A stretch of 64,000 nucleotides of DNA from Hymenopus coronatus (GCA_030762935.1 CM060899.1:13127001-13191000), one strand, 5' to 3'; positions 21,076 to 32,879 are shown, numbered from the stretch's first letter. Program-made: numbers and translations. Notes: generated by a model from the letters alone, not told the origin.

Positions 21076-21393
21076 GTTAGAAGAAACGAAAGCATAGACG
21101 CAGAAATAACATGCGCAATGGAGAACCTGAATAAAAACAACTGGAAATGATAAAGGTCGTAGAGAATTTGTTGGAAGGATGAAAAACCTTGACCAACGTG
21201 TTAACGCCCTGGAGTACGCCGAAGAACGGGTTGGTGTCCTGGAAAAACTAGAAGAAAGACTTAATGGCCTGGATAGAAGATTCGAAGGAAGATCAACAGA
21301 ACTGACCACAATTATGAAAAAGATGTTAGTACAGAAGACCAACAAGACGAGGGCCATCCAGAAAGTGTCAGACGATTTGGTATTACTCAATTG
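21076..21393 (+). pseudogene. Coiled-coil leader of an LTR-type retroelement, 3' half
   Basis: The open frame 21179-21393 has heptad-like spacing of Leu and charged residues (LDQRVNALEYAEERVGVLEK and LEERLNGLDRRFEG). Two stops lie just after the target duplication (TAG and TAA within 21090-21110), so the leader was already inactive or decayed after insertion. It continues the 15411-15585 segment. No Gag capsid or Pol follows; the next sequence is a mariner derivative. Confidence 0.5.
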
Positions 21394-21396
21394 AAC

Positions 21397-21980
21397 GAAA
21401 GTATCAACAATATACTTTATTTACAGTACCTTGACTATATTTCTCAACGTAATAGTAATTGATATCAAGGTATTTGTCATGTGGTGCCCAATGTAGATGT
21501 TATTCTACTCCACCTATAAAGATATGAGCAAAAATGTCACTGTCACTAGAGATATCGGTTGGGATAATTTTTCCATCCAAAATGTCATGTACGGTGTCCA
21601 AAGTGGCGCACCAGGTTTTCTTAATTCTTTTATCAATATTTGCTTTCAACACTTCCATAACGATTGATGAACTCCCATTCCAGTCTTTATTGTACACACT
21701 GGTCGTTCTTTGATAACTCGTAAATTATTTGCCACCTCCTCACTGAAGACTTTCATTGCATTATCACCACACACTTGCATTATTTGCGTACAATATTCGA
21801 TTAGCCCAAAATTTTGTGCATTAAAGAAAAAAAGACTAAGTTCTTTGGCGGTAGAAAAAAACGTCAACAATTGAAAAACTGAAATCACGTGACAATAATA
21901 TCTTGACAGAACGGAGATTACGTTGAGAAATAAAACAAGGTACAGTAACTTTGTAAATAAAATTTAGTGTTGACAACTTT
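21397..21980 (-). mobile_element. Deleted mariner-like element with long inverted ends
   Basis: About 90 bp at 21400-21485 and 21885-21975 are inverted copies (roughly 70-75% by eye). They share GTACCTTG and ATTTCTCAACGTAAT, which reads GDYVEK-stop in the right arm, the usual C-terminus of a mariner transposase. Between them the minus strand encodes, in two frames, QVCGDNAMKVFSEEVANNLR and related sequence resembling the N-terminal helix-turn-helix part of mariner. Most of the transposase is gone. A tail-to-tail pair of fragments is an alternative to a single internally deleted element. Confidence 0.5.
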
Positions 21981-22062
21981 AGTTAATGTTTAGTTATGCC
22001 AAATCATTCTGGATAGAACTTGAAGGTCGAGACAACAGGACGCGAAACATACCATCCAAGCT

Positions 22063-22320
22063 TTTTTTTTTTTTTTTTTTTTGGTAGTGTTTAACGCCCG
22101 CTTTAACTACTAATGGCACCGCAGGCGGTGACACTGATGATCCATGAATGATGATGGAGCACCGGTGGAATGCGATGGCGGGGGAAACCGGAGTACCCGG
22201 AGAAAACCCGCCCCAGCGCCGTTTTGTCCACCACAAATCTCACATGCGGTCGCTTGGGATCGAACCCCGACCGTCCAGGTGAGAGTCGAGTGGTCTAACC
22301 ACTCGGCCACGGCGCGGCCC
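22063..22320 (-). mobile_element. SINE1, best-preserved full-length copy
   Basis: Starts with a T run (inverted poly-A tail, 22063-22082) and GGTAGTGTTTAACGCCCGC. It passes through GGGGGAAACCGGAGTACCCG and CCACCACAAATCTCACATGC, and ends in the inverted tRNA-like head: GGGATCGAACCCC, GGTGAGAGTCGAGTGG, CTAACCACTCGGCCACG. It is GC-rich and close to the apparent consensus, so among the younger copies. Read on the minus strand the order is head, B box, conserved middle, A tail. Confidence 0.88.
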
Positions 22321-22731
22321 GACCCATCCAAGCTCAACAGAACATCCACCTCTAATGTGTTCCGCCAGTAATTGGCCACCATCCGTACCCACAACAGCTG
22401 ATCACCAGAAGAGAAGGCCGCAACACTGTTAGCAAACCTCCATGGACTGGCAGTAGAAGTACAGACGCATTTCCGTGTCGGCGATGTTTGGAAAAATCTG
22501 TGATGCCCAGTGTCGGTTCCAATGAGTTTACATTAAAATGAAGAAATTTTATTTTAAGAATGCCAATTCGTGCCAAAGGTAAAGAAACACGTAGCTTCGC
22601 GTGTACCTTTCTATACACTATAGTAAATTTATAAAATAAAGAAATGAAGTTGTTATTAACTAAAAGGTTAAATTCAAAGAACAGATTGTTTTATTTAATA
22701 TTTTAAATAAACAAAGTGAGATGAGAAATTA

Positions 22732-22760
22732 ATATAATAATAATAATAATAATAATAATA
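22732..22760. repeat. (TAA)n microsatellite
   Basis: About nine TAA units in an AT-rich region. Confidence 0.9.
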
Positions 22761-22769
22761 GTCATACTC

Positions 22770-24420
22770 ATAATAAAACTATTAGTAACCGTAATAATGG
22801 TGGCGGTGGTGGTGGTTACAATAGGTAATAAAGATGCCTTTTTGGAATTATTAAACTTAACTGTAGAAACTTACTATACATAAGTTAAGATATTAGTTGA
22901 AGCTAGTTTGCAGCACATTTTCCTCTGGCTTCTAGTGGATAGGAGTTAGTTGATTATTATTAATTTCTGATAGTATAGTAGTCCATGATGACTTCACGTG
23001 ATTATTGGAACCTCATTTTTTTGTAGTTAGGTGTAATAGATTATCAGTTACAGTTACTGGCTTCCAGTAAATATTATACAGAATTGTATTTATATTGTTA
23101 TTATTTTTGTTTTTACTTACTCGTCTAGGTGTAGTTACTGTAATAAATATATTTATTTATTCTCATCTTTTTGAAGTAAATGATTATTGTTTTATTTTAT
23201 TAATTAGATTCGCTATTAATTTTTTTTCATTTTGTTATTTTTATTTATTTTGCTTTAGGTTTTGGGGAAACAAATATGAAGTTTGGATATATGCCCCAGT
23301 ATAGTAGCCAAGGTACCGGAATAGGATGTTCATATTTTATTTATTCATTATTTTTTGTTTATTGATTTATTTGTATGTTTCATTTAAACTGGAACTTCAT
23401 ACGACAACCCTTCTTGCAGAATAATAGTTAAGTCGTTTGTTCTTACCAATTGAAAACTCATTAAATTAGCTTTAGTTTTAGTTTTGTTTTAGATTTACCT
23501 AAAATATATCAACTAACATATTCCCTTTTTATCTTTTTTTTTTTTTTTTTTTTGTCCACCTCCGCCACCACCGTCGAACAACAAACAAACGAAACAGAAG
23601 AGCGCAGTTTTATTCTTCACAACCACACACCCAGGAAATTTTTCGTACATTGAAATAGAAAATGTTCTAGTAAAAGAAAATCTACTCTTAATTGGAGTTT
23701 ACTTGAACAAAGCTCGGGTTTTGGTCGGCCCTTGCTTTCAGTTCTAATTGTTTTGATAAACTTTGCGAGCTTATCGGAACTTTTTTTAGTTTACAAACTT
23801 TCATTGTTTCGTGACTGTATCGCATTGTAACTGCGCGCTGAGCCTTTATAGTTACTGTGACTGACATCAAAGGCAGCAGGTCAAAGAATTGTAAACCCCG
23901 AAATAGCCTTACCAGGAAAAACCCATGCCTTTTCTCAATTCAGGTAACCTCTACCTCGGAGGATGAAATCGGAGTGTTCATTTCCAACATTCCTATCTCC
24001 AATATGAAGCTAGACAATTTAATCTGCGGATACCTTCTATGTACTTAAATTAACATTTGGTTATACAAATATACTCGAAACATTATGACTACAGTTGCAC
24101 AAAAGTAACTTACAATAATTAAGACCACCCTTGTCAACGATTCAGAAAGAATAACAACAAGAGTTTCCACTGATTTTTCTCAGCCCCATACTGGCCTCAT
24201 CTAAGAGAGTGGGACAACTTTACAACTATGGTGTTGTCATGCTTACCGACGAAACAGAACAGAAAGCGCCACGGGCTGTCAAGATCTCAGCCCCGCAGAC
24301 TGGCGTCATAAAAATTAGCCTTAGAAATAAGAGAAAAATGGAACAGTTTTAAAGGTACTTAGTGTACAAAATAATATATCTATATAATGAAAATATTAGG
24401 ATCCACAAAAATCACTTTCA
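22770..24420. other. No gene seen
   Basis: AT-rich spacer with a T run at about 23536-23553. Short frames at 23688-23870 and 23857-24048 have no recognisable domain; the GC-richer part 24180-24350 may be retroelement debris. Confidence 0.45.
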
Positions 24421-24429
24421 AATTTTAAT

Positions 24430-24442
24430 GGGGGGGGGGGGG
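24430..24442 (+). repeat. G homopolymer (13 bp)
   Basis: Thirteen consecutive G in an AT-rich context, next to a Gag-like remnant. Confidence 0.9.
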
Positions 24443-24459
24443 AGCCGCTCTTAAGCCTA

Positions 24460-24737
24460 CCTTCAGTAGCAGCCAATTTTGATGCCTTCGAGAACCGCTT
24501 CGGGAACCGCCTCCCGGGTACAGCCTACCGCAGTAAGTTTAGGCAGAGGCTGCAACAGACAGAGGAGTCAATGCCGTCTATTCCATTGCCGTTGGGATGC
24601 GTGACCCCGAGATAAAACAGAATTTTATGCTAGGAGACTACAAGACCATCCACGAGGTTTCAACAGCAGCGCTAGTTATTGCCACGATTGCTGTAAAGGA
24701 GTACAAGGATCCACAGAAGGGTTTTAATTTGGGCTAA
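24460..24737 (+). mobile_element. LTR-retrotransposon Gag remnant
   Basis: Across a frame change the sequence reads KFRQRLQQTEES, then GMRDPEIKQNFMLGDYKT and a VATIAVKEYKDPQK-like end. This resembles the C-terminal capsid region of Ty3/gypsy-type Gag (the REF.RxQ...E and GLRDPE..Q motifs). It is short and broken; no zinc knuckle follows. Confidence 0.55.
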
Positions 24738-24759
24738 ATTATATAGTCGTCTAAATTCT

Positions 24760-25484
24760 TATATTTCCTTACATTTTATAATCCTTCTTGGCACATCCAT
24801 ACATGATCCGAACAGCTAGCATTTAACGGTATTTTGCTGGGGAATTCTCCAAGGAATCATAGTTTATAAACTTCCTCAGTCCTAAGTGCCATTTCTACAT
24901 AACTTCGGGGATGTTGTGCTTAGCCCCATAGGAAATCACTAGCTATATAAAGAGCGACAGAGCCAGCGTCTCCTGTCTCTCTCTCTCTTTCTCAAAAGAC
25001 CTGTAACACCTTGATCAACTCATGATTAAGTATTAAAATGCGCTATTCTAAACCCCCTAAAGACAACTCGTCTTTACCATTTGTAAATTCCATCATAGTG
25101 AAAGCCAACAGCTGCATCGGCCTCTAACACGAGGAGTATTCGCTATGACAAGATCAAGAAGTCAACACAGAAATGACGGCAACCTTCGGGTGGAGAGTGC
25201 TGGGGACGCAGCCAACCTGGACACTAGTGAGAGACTGCCCGTAATAAAGCCCACTAGCATGCATACGACATGCGTCCGCGACAAAACCTCGAGTGACGCT
25301 AGTTGCCTTGAGCAGAAGAGTGGACATTAGCCTCATCGCAGACGACTGGGTGCAAGGAAACCTGTGCCGGATAATAGTAGGGACAATCGCAGCCGTGACT
25401 ATGATGAGAACTGACGTGTCGAAAGGCTTGCCGATATTAGTTCGGAAATTCCCTATCCTTATTCATGTGGTTGCTGAAGCATGA
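24760..25484 (+). mobile_element. Degraded LTR-retrotransposon 5' region with protease remnant
   Basis: The left part (24760-25060) has a TATA-like CTATATAAAGAGCGACAGAG at about 24953-24972 and a CT-rich start region, consistent with a long terminal repeat. At 25145 an ATG opens a polar frame (MTRSRSQHRNDGN) as in Gag starts. At 25315-25484 the frame with VQGNLCRIIVGTIAAVTMMR looks like a retropepsin region in which the active-site Asp is lost. Gag and most of Pol between and after these are missing. Confidence 0.4.
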
Positions 25485-25529
25485 TTTTGCCAGCCAATAC
25501 TTTTTAAGATGAGTATGCTTTGTGTGGTA

Positions 25530-25625
25530 TAAAGGAGCACACACAAATAAGATTTTGTGGTGTTAAATGTTCAATTAAACAGTAAATTTAGACTGTAAGT
25601 TTTAAACTAGTATAGGTTGTAGTAA
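25530..25625 (+). repeat. Fragment of dispersed repeat family C
   Basis: ATTTTGTGGTGTTAAATGTT, AATTAAACAGTAAATTTAGA and TTTTAAACTAGTATA match the block at 55258-55322 and, inverted, 59740-59795. Confidence 0.55.
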
Positions 25626-25677
25626 CTCAAGTAGCATAAGTAACAACAAAAGAATAGAAATTTGTTGTTGTTTTCTT

Positions 25678-25785
25678 CATAGTGTTTAACGCCAAGTTTT
25701 ACCATGGCACCGCATTGATGACACTGGCGATGCATGGAATGAAGATGGGGCACCAGAGGCGCAGGAGCGGGGCAAACCGTAACTG
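25678..25785 (-). mobile_element. SINE1 fragment
   Basis: ATAGTGTTTAACGCC, CATGGCACCGCATTGATGAC and GGAATGAAGATGGGGCACC match the tail half of SINE1. The head and the conserved CCACAAATCTCACATG are absent. Confidence 0.7.
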
Positions 25786-26539
25786 CTATATGTCCTTAAA
25801 AACTAAAAAGGAAAACCATCACCTTATGCAAACATTGTAATGGTACAGATTGAAGACGCTGCTCATCCGTTGTGTGTCACAATTGCATTTTAAGTAGCAT
25901 ATATTTTTTTTCATAAGAGTCATATTTTATATTATTTGTATCTAAAATTAATGTGAAAAACTTTGTTTATTACTTACTAAGACATGAATATAAGCTTCTT
26001 TGAACACAGTGTAATTTTGTAACTCAGCTAGCAGATTTTATGTTTTATAAATGTTTAGTGTTAAATACCAGTTTTATTTAATAAATACTGTAATTTCTAT
26101 CCTTAATTGTTCAAAACCCTTAATTACACATAAAATAAATAAAAGTTCCAATAAAAAGGTATAAATGCACAAAGGAAATATATAGAAGCAACTTGACTCT
26201 ATGTCTGTGATTATGGGCTGAGCACAAATTGTATATAGAAAAGAAGTTAAAGTTACACCATGCTGTTAAAGTATATTTGAAAAATAAAATTTTTAACATT
26301 ACTAAATTTATAAAATTCCTTCCAATTACTCCACTCTGTAAGATCTTATTAACCAAGCATGAGGGTTGAGAATCTTTTATCTACAATCAGCTAGTATTTT
26401 GTTTTAATTTCTGTTGAAGTCATTATGGTCAAATACAACAGGAACCAGCAATTTTTCAGAGCACAATGAATAGAAATAAGTTAACTGAATCATTTTGTTT
26501 ATCCAATTTAATGAAAGGATGCACATTCTCAAAGACTAA

Positions 26540-27283
26540 GGACAGATCACTTTGTAGCTGCTACCACTGGATGGAATCCTTTCATTGCCAAGTCCGTGCA
26601 GTATTATATTCCAAATGAAAATATAACTTTGAAGGAGCAACTGTTACTATGCAAGGCTAGATGCTCTTTCACTTAAGATATGACCAATAAACCAGACGAG
26701 TTTGGCATAAATATTTGGCTTACAGTTGATAGAAATTCTAGGTATCTGGTGAATGGTTTTCCTTACTTTGGTAAGGATGAGCAGTGCTCCACAGGTGTTC
26801 CTCTTGTAGAGCATGTTATAGTGTATTCCATACAAACCTTTGTTTCTGCAGGAAAAAAACACTAAATATGACAATATTTTCACAACTAGGTGCTCTGCAG
26901 AAAGTGAAGCTTAACAATACAAGCATTATAGGCACAGTGAATAATTCGAGAAATGAAATCCCTCAATCAACAATATTTGCGTTGGTACTTTTGCATACAT
27001 CCACACATTTCACAAGTCAGAAGACATGGCTCTTACATGGCATTAAGAGGGGCAGGGGGAGGAATGTGCTTCCTTTGAGTACAATGTAGGACACAGTTAC
27101 TATTCATGAATTACATCCTAAACAGCTACCAGAATCAGTGGAGGAATACAAGAAATCTGTCTAATAATCACATAGCTTGACTTTACACTGGGAGTATTGG
27201 ATGTCACAGATGGCCCATGCATAATTTTTTTCAATGTATTGGACTTGGCAGCAATTAATGCATGAGTACTCTACAAGTTCCAT
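26540..27283 (+). pseudogene. piggyBac transposase remnant
   Basis: Translation with frameshifts gives ATTGWNPFIAKSVQYYIP, ITLKEQLLLCKARC, NKPDEFGINIWLTVD and GFPYFGKDEQ, the catalytic-core order of piggyBac-family (PGBD-like) transposases. INIWLTVDRNSRY carries the first catalytic Asp and TKYDNIFTT the second. After that come frame changes and stops, then an eroded stretch to 27283 matching the last Asp region (LDLAAINA-like). An A run (27285-27308) follows. The N-terminus and the Cys-rich C-terminus are missing, so it is inactive. No CCCTTTT/TTAA ends are recognisable around it. Confidence 0.75.
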
Positions 27284-27309
27284 GTTAAAAAAAAAAAAAA
27301 AAAAAAAAC

Positions 27310-28590
27310 ACATGTCAATTTATATACAATTTGGCTTCAGTATATAAGGCCACAAAGTACAGTTCCTAGTACAGTACTGCAACATAACTACAATAAAAAA
27401 TCTTGTAAAATTGGAGAATGTAGAGGGAAGTATAGGAGAAGGTATTTATGAACAAAGTGCAGCAACTATGTTTAGACAACACAGAATACTGATATATTAG
27501 GTGTCATAATGCAGCAAGTGACTTTGAATAAGCTTAAAACCAGGTTAATAAATGTTTTCTATACTAAATATTATGATATACAAAATGATATGTTGAGGGA
27601 AGTTAGCCATGTCATATTCTGTTAACATATATATTTTAATGAATTATTAAATTATAAAATGTACATTATACCGTACAATTCTTCAGAGAAAAGTAAAAAT
27701 TTATTCTAGTGAACTGCATGAATAGTATGAAATAAATTGGTTTACAATATAATCCCTGGTACTTTTAGTGTTCAAAAGCTTTGCTGATTAATTAAGATTA
27801 TACATATATGCTATATTAAACAACAAAAGAAATTAAAACTTCAGAATTTCTTTATTCAAATGTAAATCTTATAATTCCACCACCACTATGGATAATAAAT
27901 CTGAATTAAGTGCCTTTACCTTGCTTCTGCTTTGAGATTTGCTCAGATATTAATCTGTTAACTATTCACATAAAGCATTCAGATGGCTCCTGTTGTTTTT
28001 AGGCAAAACAAGTTGTAAGAGAAATACAGAAATGGTGATAAGTTTACAACTTTTACCTTATACATACTATGATTTCCTGTGAATACCAATTAAGTCCAGA
28101 TTGCATGTAATGTATGTATAATTGCTTAAACTCATTACTGCCTTATATCTTTAAAATGAGACAAGGAGCTTATGTAATTGTAATTGAAGGGTTGTACGCA
28201 AAAACAGGTTAACCATTGATTCTGTATACATTGAGTTACATGCTGTTACTTATTGGTGAGGATAAAAATTATGTTCTCAGGGGTGGGTTAACATCAAATA
28301 ATTAATGTGCATTGAAAGAAAATGATTTCAATTTCTTACAATTTTCAGAAACACTCGAGAATGTTGCAAAATTGGGCTAACTGATCTTTGTCAAGATGGC
28401 GCAGTGCATTTATTAAGAGTAGCAGGTCGCATAACATTAACATGTGAGACTTGCATTTTGTTTTTCTCACATTTTAATGAAAGTGTAATCTAAAATGATG
28501 ATATTGAATTTAGCTTTAGTAGCTAGCTATCAGGGAACAACATTCAATAAAATAATGTAATGAACACAACTGAAAGGATCAAATTTATTT
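27310..28590. other. No gene seen
   Basis: AT-rich spacer without recognisable exon or repeat. Confidence 0.5.
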
Positions 28591-28593
28591 GCA

Positions 28594-30420
28594 TTGTTGG
28601 TAGTGCTGTTTGTTTACAACTGCAGAAAGATGGCTTCTACCAGTGCAGTGTGCGATGAGATGGATGGGAATAATACAAATGTTAATAGTGGTAATTACAG
28701 AAAACGTAAGAAAAACATAAATAATTGGCAAAGAGATGTGCAGAAAAAGAAACGAAACATTGGTGATATGTATACTACATACAGAGGGGAAATCAAGTAA
28801 AAGAAATGTGTAGAGAATGACTGTAACAAGAAAGTGTTTCCAGGTCCTTCCTGCTGAAGCAAGGGAGAACATTTTCATAAGGTTTTGGAGTTTAAAGGAT
28901 CATATGTGCAGAATATAAATGTTTCTGGCTGTATAACTATGTAGGATATAAAAAGGCATTTTGTAGATTTCGGCAAACTTCATGTATTTGCAGTGTTATC
29001 CTTGAACAAAAGAAGATCGAATATGCAAGAAAACCTTTCAGTCTCTTCATGCTCTAAGTACTGGAAGGATTTCTAGTATCTTTGAACAGTACAAGAAAAT
29101 AGGAGCATCAGAGTTAAGCAATTACGACTTTGAATATAGTTCCATGTCAATATTTTTATGACTGGTATCATTTAGAGGATAGCTAAACAGTTTCAAAGTA
29201 AAATAAGCTGTTAATTATTATGAGTTCATTATTTTTTTATGATAAGAGAAACTTTTAAAAGTTCAAAGTTTTCGTTCAGTGCTTCAACAGTTTTTGTGTT
29301 GCAGTTGGATCAGAGAGGGTGACATGAAAACAGGCCTAACAAAATAAAAGAGGATGTAATTGAATCGATAAAGGAGCACATCAAGAGTTTCCCTACTCAG
29401 ACAAGTCATTACTCAAGGAAATGCAATCCCAATTTAAAATATGTCTCTTGTGATTTAAATGTTTCAATAATGTATAAACTTCACAGAGAAAAAATAGAAT
29501 TAGAAAAAAAGATTCCAGACACAATGCCAGTGCATAGAGTAATATTCAATATTCAATAAGTATTTTAACCTATCATTTTCAAAACTAAAATGTAAAATCT
29601 GTGATCGTTTGGACATAAAATTCTCTGCTGAGGATGATCCAGCAATGAAATGGCAATAATAAAGGAGTTTAACTTTTACAAAAGAAAGCTCAGCCAATAA
29701 ATACCTGCAGTAACACATTGAAATTGCCAAAGATAATAATGATGTTCAAGGCATTGCTGTTGATATGCGACAATGTCTGCCGACGCCACATTTATTAGTA
29801 TGTGTAAAAATGTATAAGAGAGAGGTGTGGACTTATAATTTTTGAGTTCATAACGTAGCAACTAATGATGCTTTTGTGTACATGTGGTCAGAGGTACTGG
29901 CTTGGATACTGATGATCTTATACATTGTATCAATCAATACATAAATAATGTACAAGAAAGAGTTAATCATTTAATTGCTTATTCAGATTCTTGTTTTGCA
30001 CAAAACAAGGATAATAGGTTACTGGACATACTTAGTTCAGAATGGAAGATTTGATACTATTCAGCAGAGGTATCTACTTCCAGATCGTACTTAAGTTCCT
30101 TTTGACAAGGACTTTGGCTTAATAGAAAAGAAGAAAAGAACAGTGGCTTATATTTATATCCCTTATGACTGGGATGAATAAAATTGGTGAGGAAGGCTAG
30201 GGTTAAAAACCTATTCAAAACTTATTAAAATGTCATATGATATGTTTATCAGCACTGAACCATTGTTGATGAAGATAACCAAAAGAACAGTATCAGAAAA
30301 TAAACAAAAAGACTAAGTAAGGCATCATGTTTAATGCTGAAACAAATATGTACAACGAAAAAAAAAGTGTTGGTCGGCCATCACTTAATGTTGCAGAGTT
30401 GTCAAGAAAATATAATGAAT
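28594..30420 (+). pseudogene. DUF7869-like protein pseudogene
   Basis: From ATG 28630 a 57-codon frame (MASTSAVCDEMDGNNTNVNS, basic after that) starts a long decayed coding region. Downstream pieces in order are KEHIKSFPTQTSHYS (~29370), a Cys-containing CKICDRLDIKFSAEDDPAMK (~29590), VDMRQCLPTPHLL (~29760), SDSCFAQNK and VQNGRFDTIQQRYLLPDRT (~29985-30090), YIYIPYDWDE (~30150), YDMFISTEPLL (~30235) and KKSVGRPSLNVAEL (~30360). This order is that of an uncharacterised family found in many copies in insect genomes, annotated from memory as DUF7869 and probably transposon-derived. Many stops and frameshifts make it non-functional. Family name needs a search to confirm. Confidence 0.55.
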
Positions 30421-30624
30421 CAAGATGTCTTTTTTAACAAAATGATGGTTAACCGTTTTTGAATTGCCTATACTTTTTGATCCCATGATTCAAATTATAG
30501 AATTACAAATTACCAATGACATGCAATATCAGTTAATGAGTTCGGCAAATCAAATTATATTTTTTTAAATCTGAATGCTGGGTAAACCTATTGTTTCATG
30601 TTTTTTACTTGCGTGACTTCTAAT

Positions 30625-30694
30625 TCTAAATAATAAAATTATGTCTCTTAAAGCCTAAGAATTGAGTAAAGCTCTCATCACATATTTGTGACCA
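30625..30694 (-). pseudogene. Decayed finger beyond the stop of the right zinc-finger gene
   Basis: Directly after the TGA stop the same frame continues WSQICDESFTQFLGFKRHNF before another stop. It retains the finger spacing but has lost the first Cys and the last His. The stop therefore truncated a longer array. Confidence 0.7.
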
Positions 30695-31700
30695 TCATAA
30701 CTTCTTACCCTCATGAATCAAATTATGCACTCTCAAACTTCTCAAATGAGTAAAGCTCTTATTACAAGCTGTGCACAAGTGTGATTTTATACACTCATGA
30801 ACTAAATTATGTGTTTTCAAATGTGACACCTGGGTAAAGCTCTTATAACAAATTTCACACTGGTATGGCTTCTTACCCTCATGAATCAAATTATGTCTTT
30901 TCAAACATGACAACCGAGTAAAGTGCTTATCACAACTTTTACACTGGTATGGCTTTTTACCCTCATGAATTAAACTATGCCTTTTAAAATTTGCCAAATC
31001 AGTAAATCTTTTATCACATATTTTACACTGGTGAGGCTTCTTACCCTCATGAACCAAATTATGCATTTTCAAATGTGATATCTGAGTAAACTTCTTATTA
31101 CATATTTTACACTGATGTGGCTTCTTACCCTCATGAATCAAATTGTGTATTTTCAAATGTGACAATTCAATAAAGCTCTTATCACATGTTTTACACTGGT
31201 GTGGCTTTTTACCCTCATGAATCAAATTATGCCTATTCAAATTTGATAACTTAGTAAAGCTCTTATCACATATTTTACACTGATATAGCTTCTTACCCTT
31301 GTGAATCAAATTATGTCTTTTCAAACTTGATGGTAGAGTAGAACTCTTATCACAAGTTTTATAGTGGTGTAGTTTATTACTTTGGTGAGTCAAATTCTGA
31401 ATTTTTGAAGCTGATGACTGGCTCACCTTACAAATGTTGCTCAAGTGAGGCCTTTCGCACCTATTAATCAGTTTATTTTGTTTCAAGTAAAAAGGTGTGC
31501 AATACATTACTTCACCATCATTATATTTACTGGATAGTTCTGGTTGAGAAAGCTCTGGTATTTTTTTATCACTACTTTCCTCAGTTCCACATACAGGATA
31601 ATCATTTACATTATAGAAGTTTGTATCTCTTCCTGAATCTTCAACAAAAGGAAATGGAAATTTAGCATTGCTGTCCCCAGAAAGAGCTTTTGTCTGTAAT
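30695..31700 (-). CDS. C2H2 zinc-finger protein, terminal exon (7 intact fingers)
   Basis: Third coding exon of the minus-strand gene, starting after TTTCAG (AG complementing 31701-31702) in the phase left by the 32-nt exon. It runs open to the TGA at 30695. The first ~70 residues are acidic/Ser-rich (VEDSGRDTNF, ELSQPELSSKYNDGEV). Then come one strongly degenerate finger, one with the first Cys replaced by Tyr (HYKTCDKSS), and seven canonical C-x2-C-x12-H-x3-H fingers joined by HEGKKP linkers. Contact residues (-1,3,6) of the seven: K/N/R, E/H/I, Q/H/M, D/N/R, R/C/R, Q/H/T, H/S/V. A nearby cryptic acceptor (ATTACAG, 5 nt further) would shift into a frame that stops soon, so the upstream acceptor is preferred. 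The ATG at 31505-31507 is internal to the exon. Confidence 0.88.
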
Positions 31701-32879
31701 CTGAAATGTTGGCGTATTTAGTACTATTAAGTATAAGACTCATATAATTAAATCTGAAAACATAATCTTGATTTGCTAATAATGGGTGCATGCTGTCAAA
31801 CAAACAGAAAAACAAAACAATATGCATTCAGACATCTGTAGTTATAGACATTTTTATATAAAGAACTGTAATGCTTATAACAACTGAATCAACTTTGTTA
31901 ATCCATAATATAATTGGATAACTATTAAGTTCTCTTAAATTAAATAAACCCAATGTTTTTGAAAATATATGTGCAAAGAATTATAGATTTTCTTAAATAG
32001 AAATTAATCAAAATACATAGAGCAATTTTATAGTGATGATATTTGGCAAGAAAATGTGTTTATAATAAAGCTATGAGGAAACCAACAACTAATAAATTGA
32101 TGGAATGTTTCTCTCAAGAAATTCTGAAATGCTTCTATGACTCTATACCAAAAGCAAATTATGGAGCACATCATGTTTTAAAGCAACTGTAAAGATTTCA
32201 ACAAGTTACCAAATGACTATTTTAAAAACCGTATGCTTTATCAAGATTCAATTTTGTAAGTGATTATGTCTACCTTATGGTTTAGCAGTACCACTAAACT
32301 AGTTCCATAAAAGAAAATGAACATATAAGTTGTATTATTAGCCATGAAAATATATTAAACATCTGATATTTATATGAAAACTGTTAAGAGGCAATTTTGA
32401 GAAAATACAAAATAAGTACAAATTTTCAATTAAATCTCTTTTATCATCCTTTAAATATGAATCTAATTACTAAGTTTGGGATATATATGCACATTCATTT
32501 TGATTTATGCTCCGGACAGATATATATAAGCTTTTTTAAAATATTTTATTCTTTTCAGCAAACCTATACACATACATTTCTTGTGAAGTATTACTTAAAA
32601 TATTTGGGAGCAATAAAACATACTTTCTACACTTGGTATGACTGGAGGATTCAAAAATATACACAACATTGTTTTATTAAGCTACTCATTCTAGCTGCTG
32701 TAAATATTTTGAACTAATTATTTAAATAGGGCTGAGATAAAAATGTACATGCAAACATGGAGTCCAAGGAAGTAAGATGTGAAATACACAGCATCAAGTA
32801 TAGTTACAACAGTGCATAAAAAAAGTAATGAGAATTATTTCTTTGTGTTTAAACACGCATTAAAATTCACCAATAGTGG

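Noticed and set aside
31606..31827. Use of the downstream acceptor ATTACAG for the terminal zinc-finger exon
   Set aside because: It leads into a frame that stops after about 27 codons; the TTTCAG 5 nt upstream keeps the frame open through the fingers.
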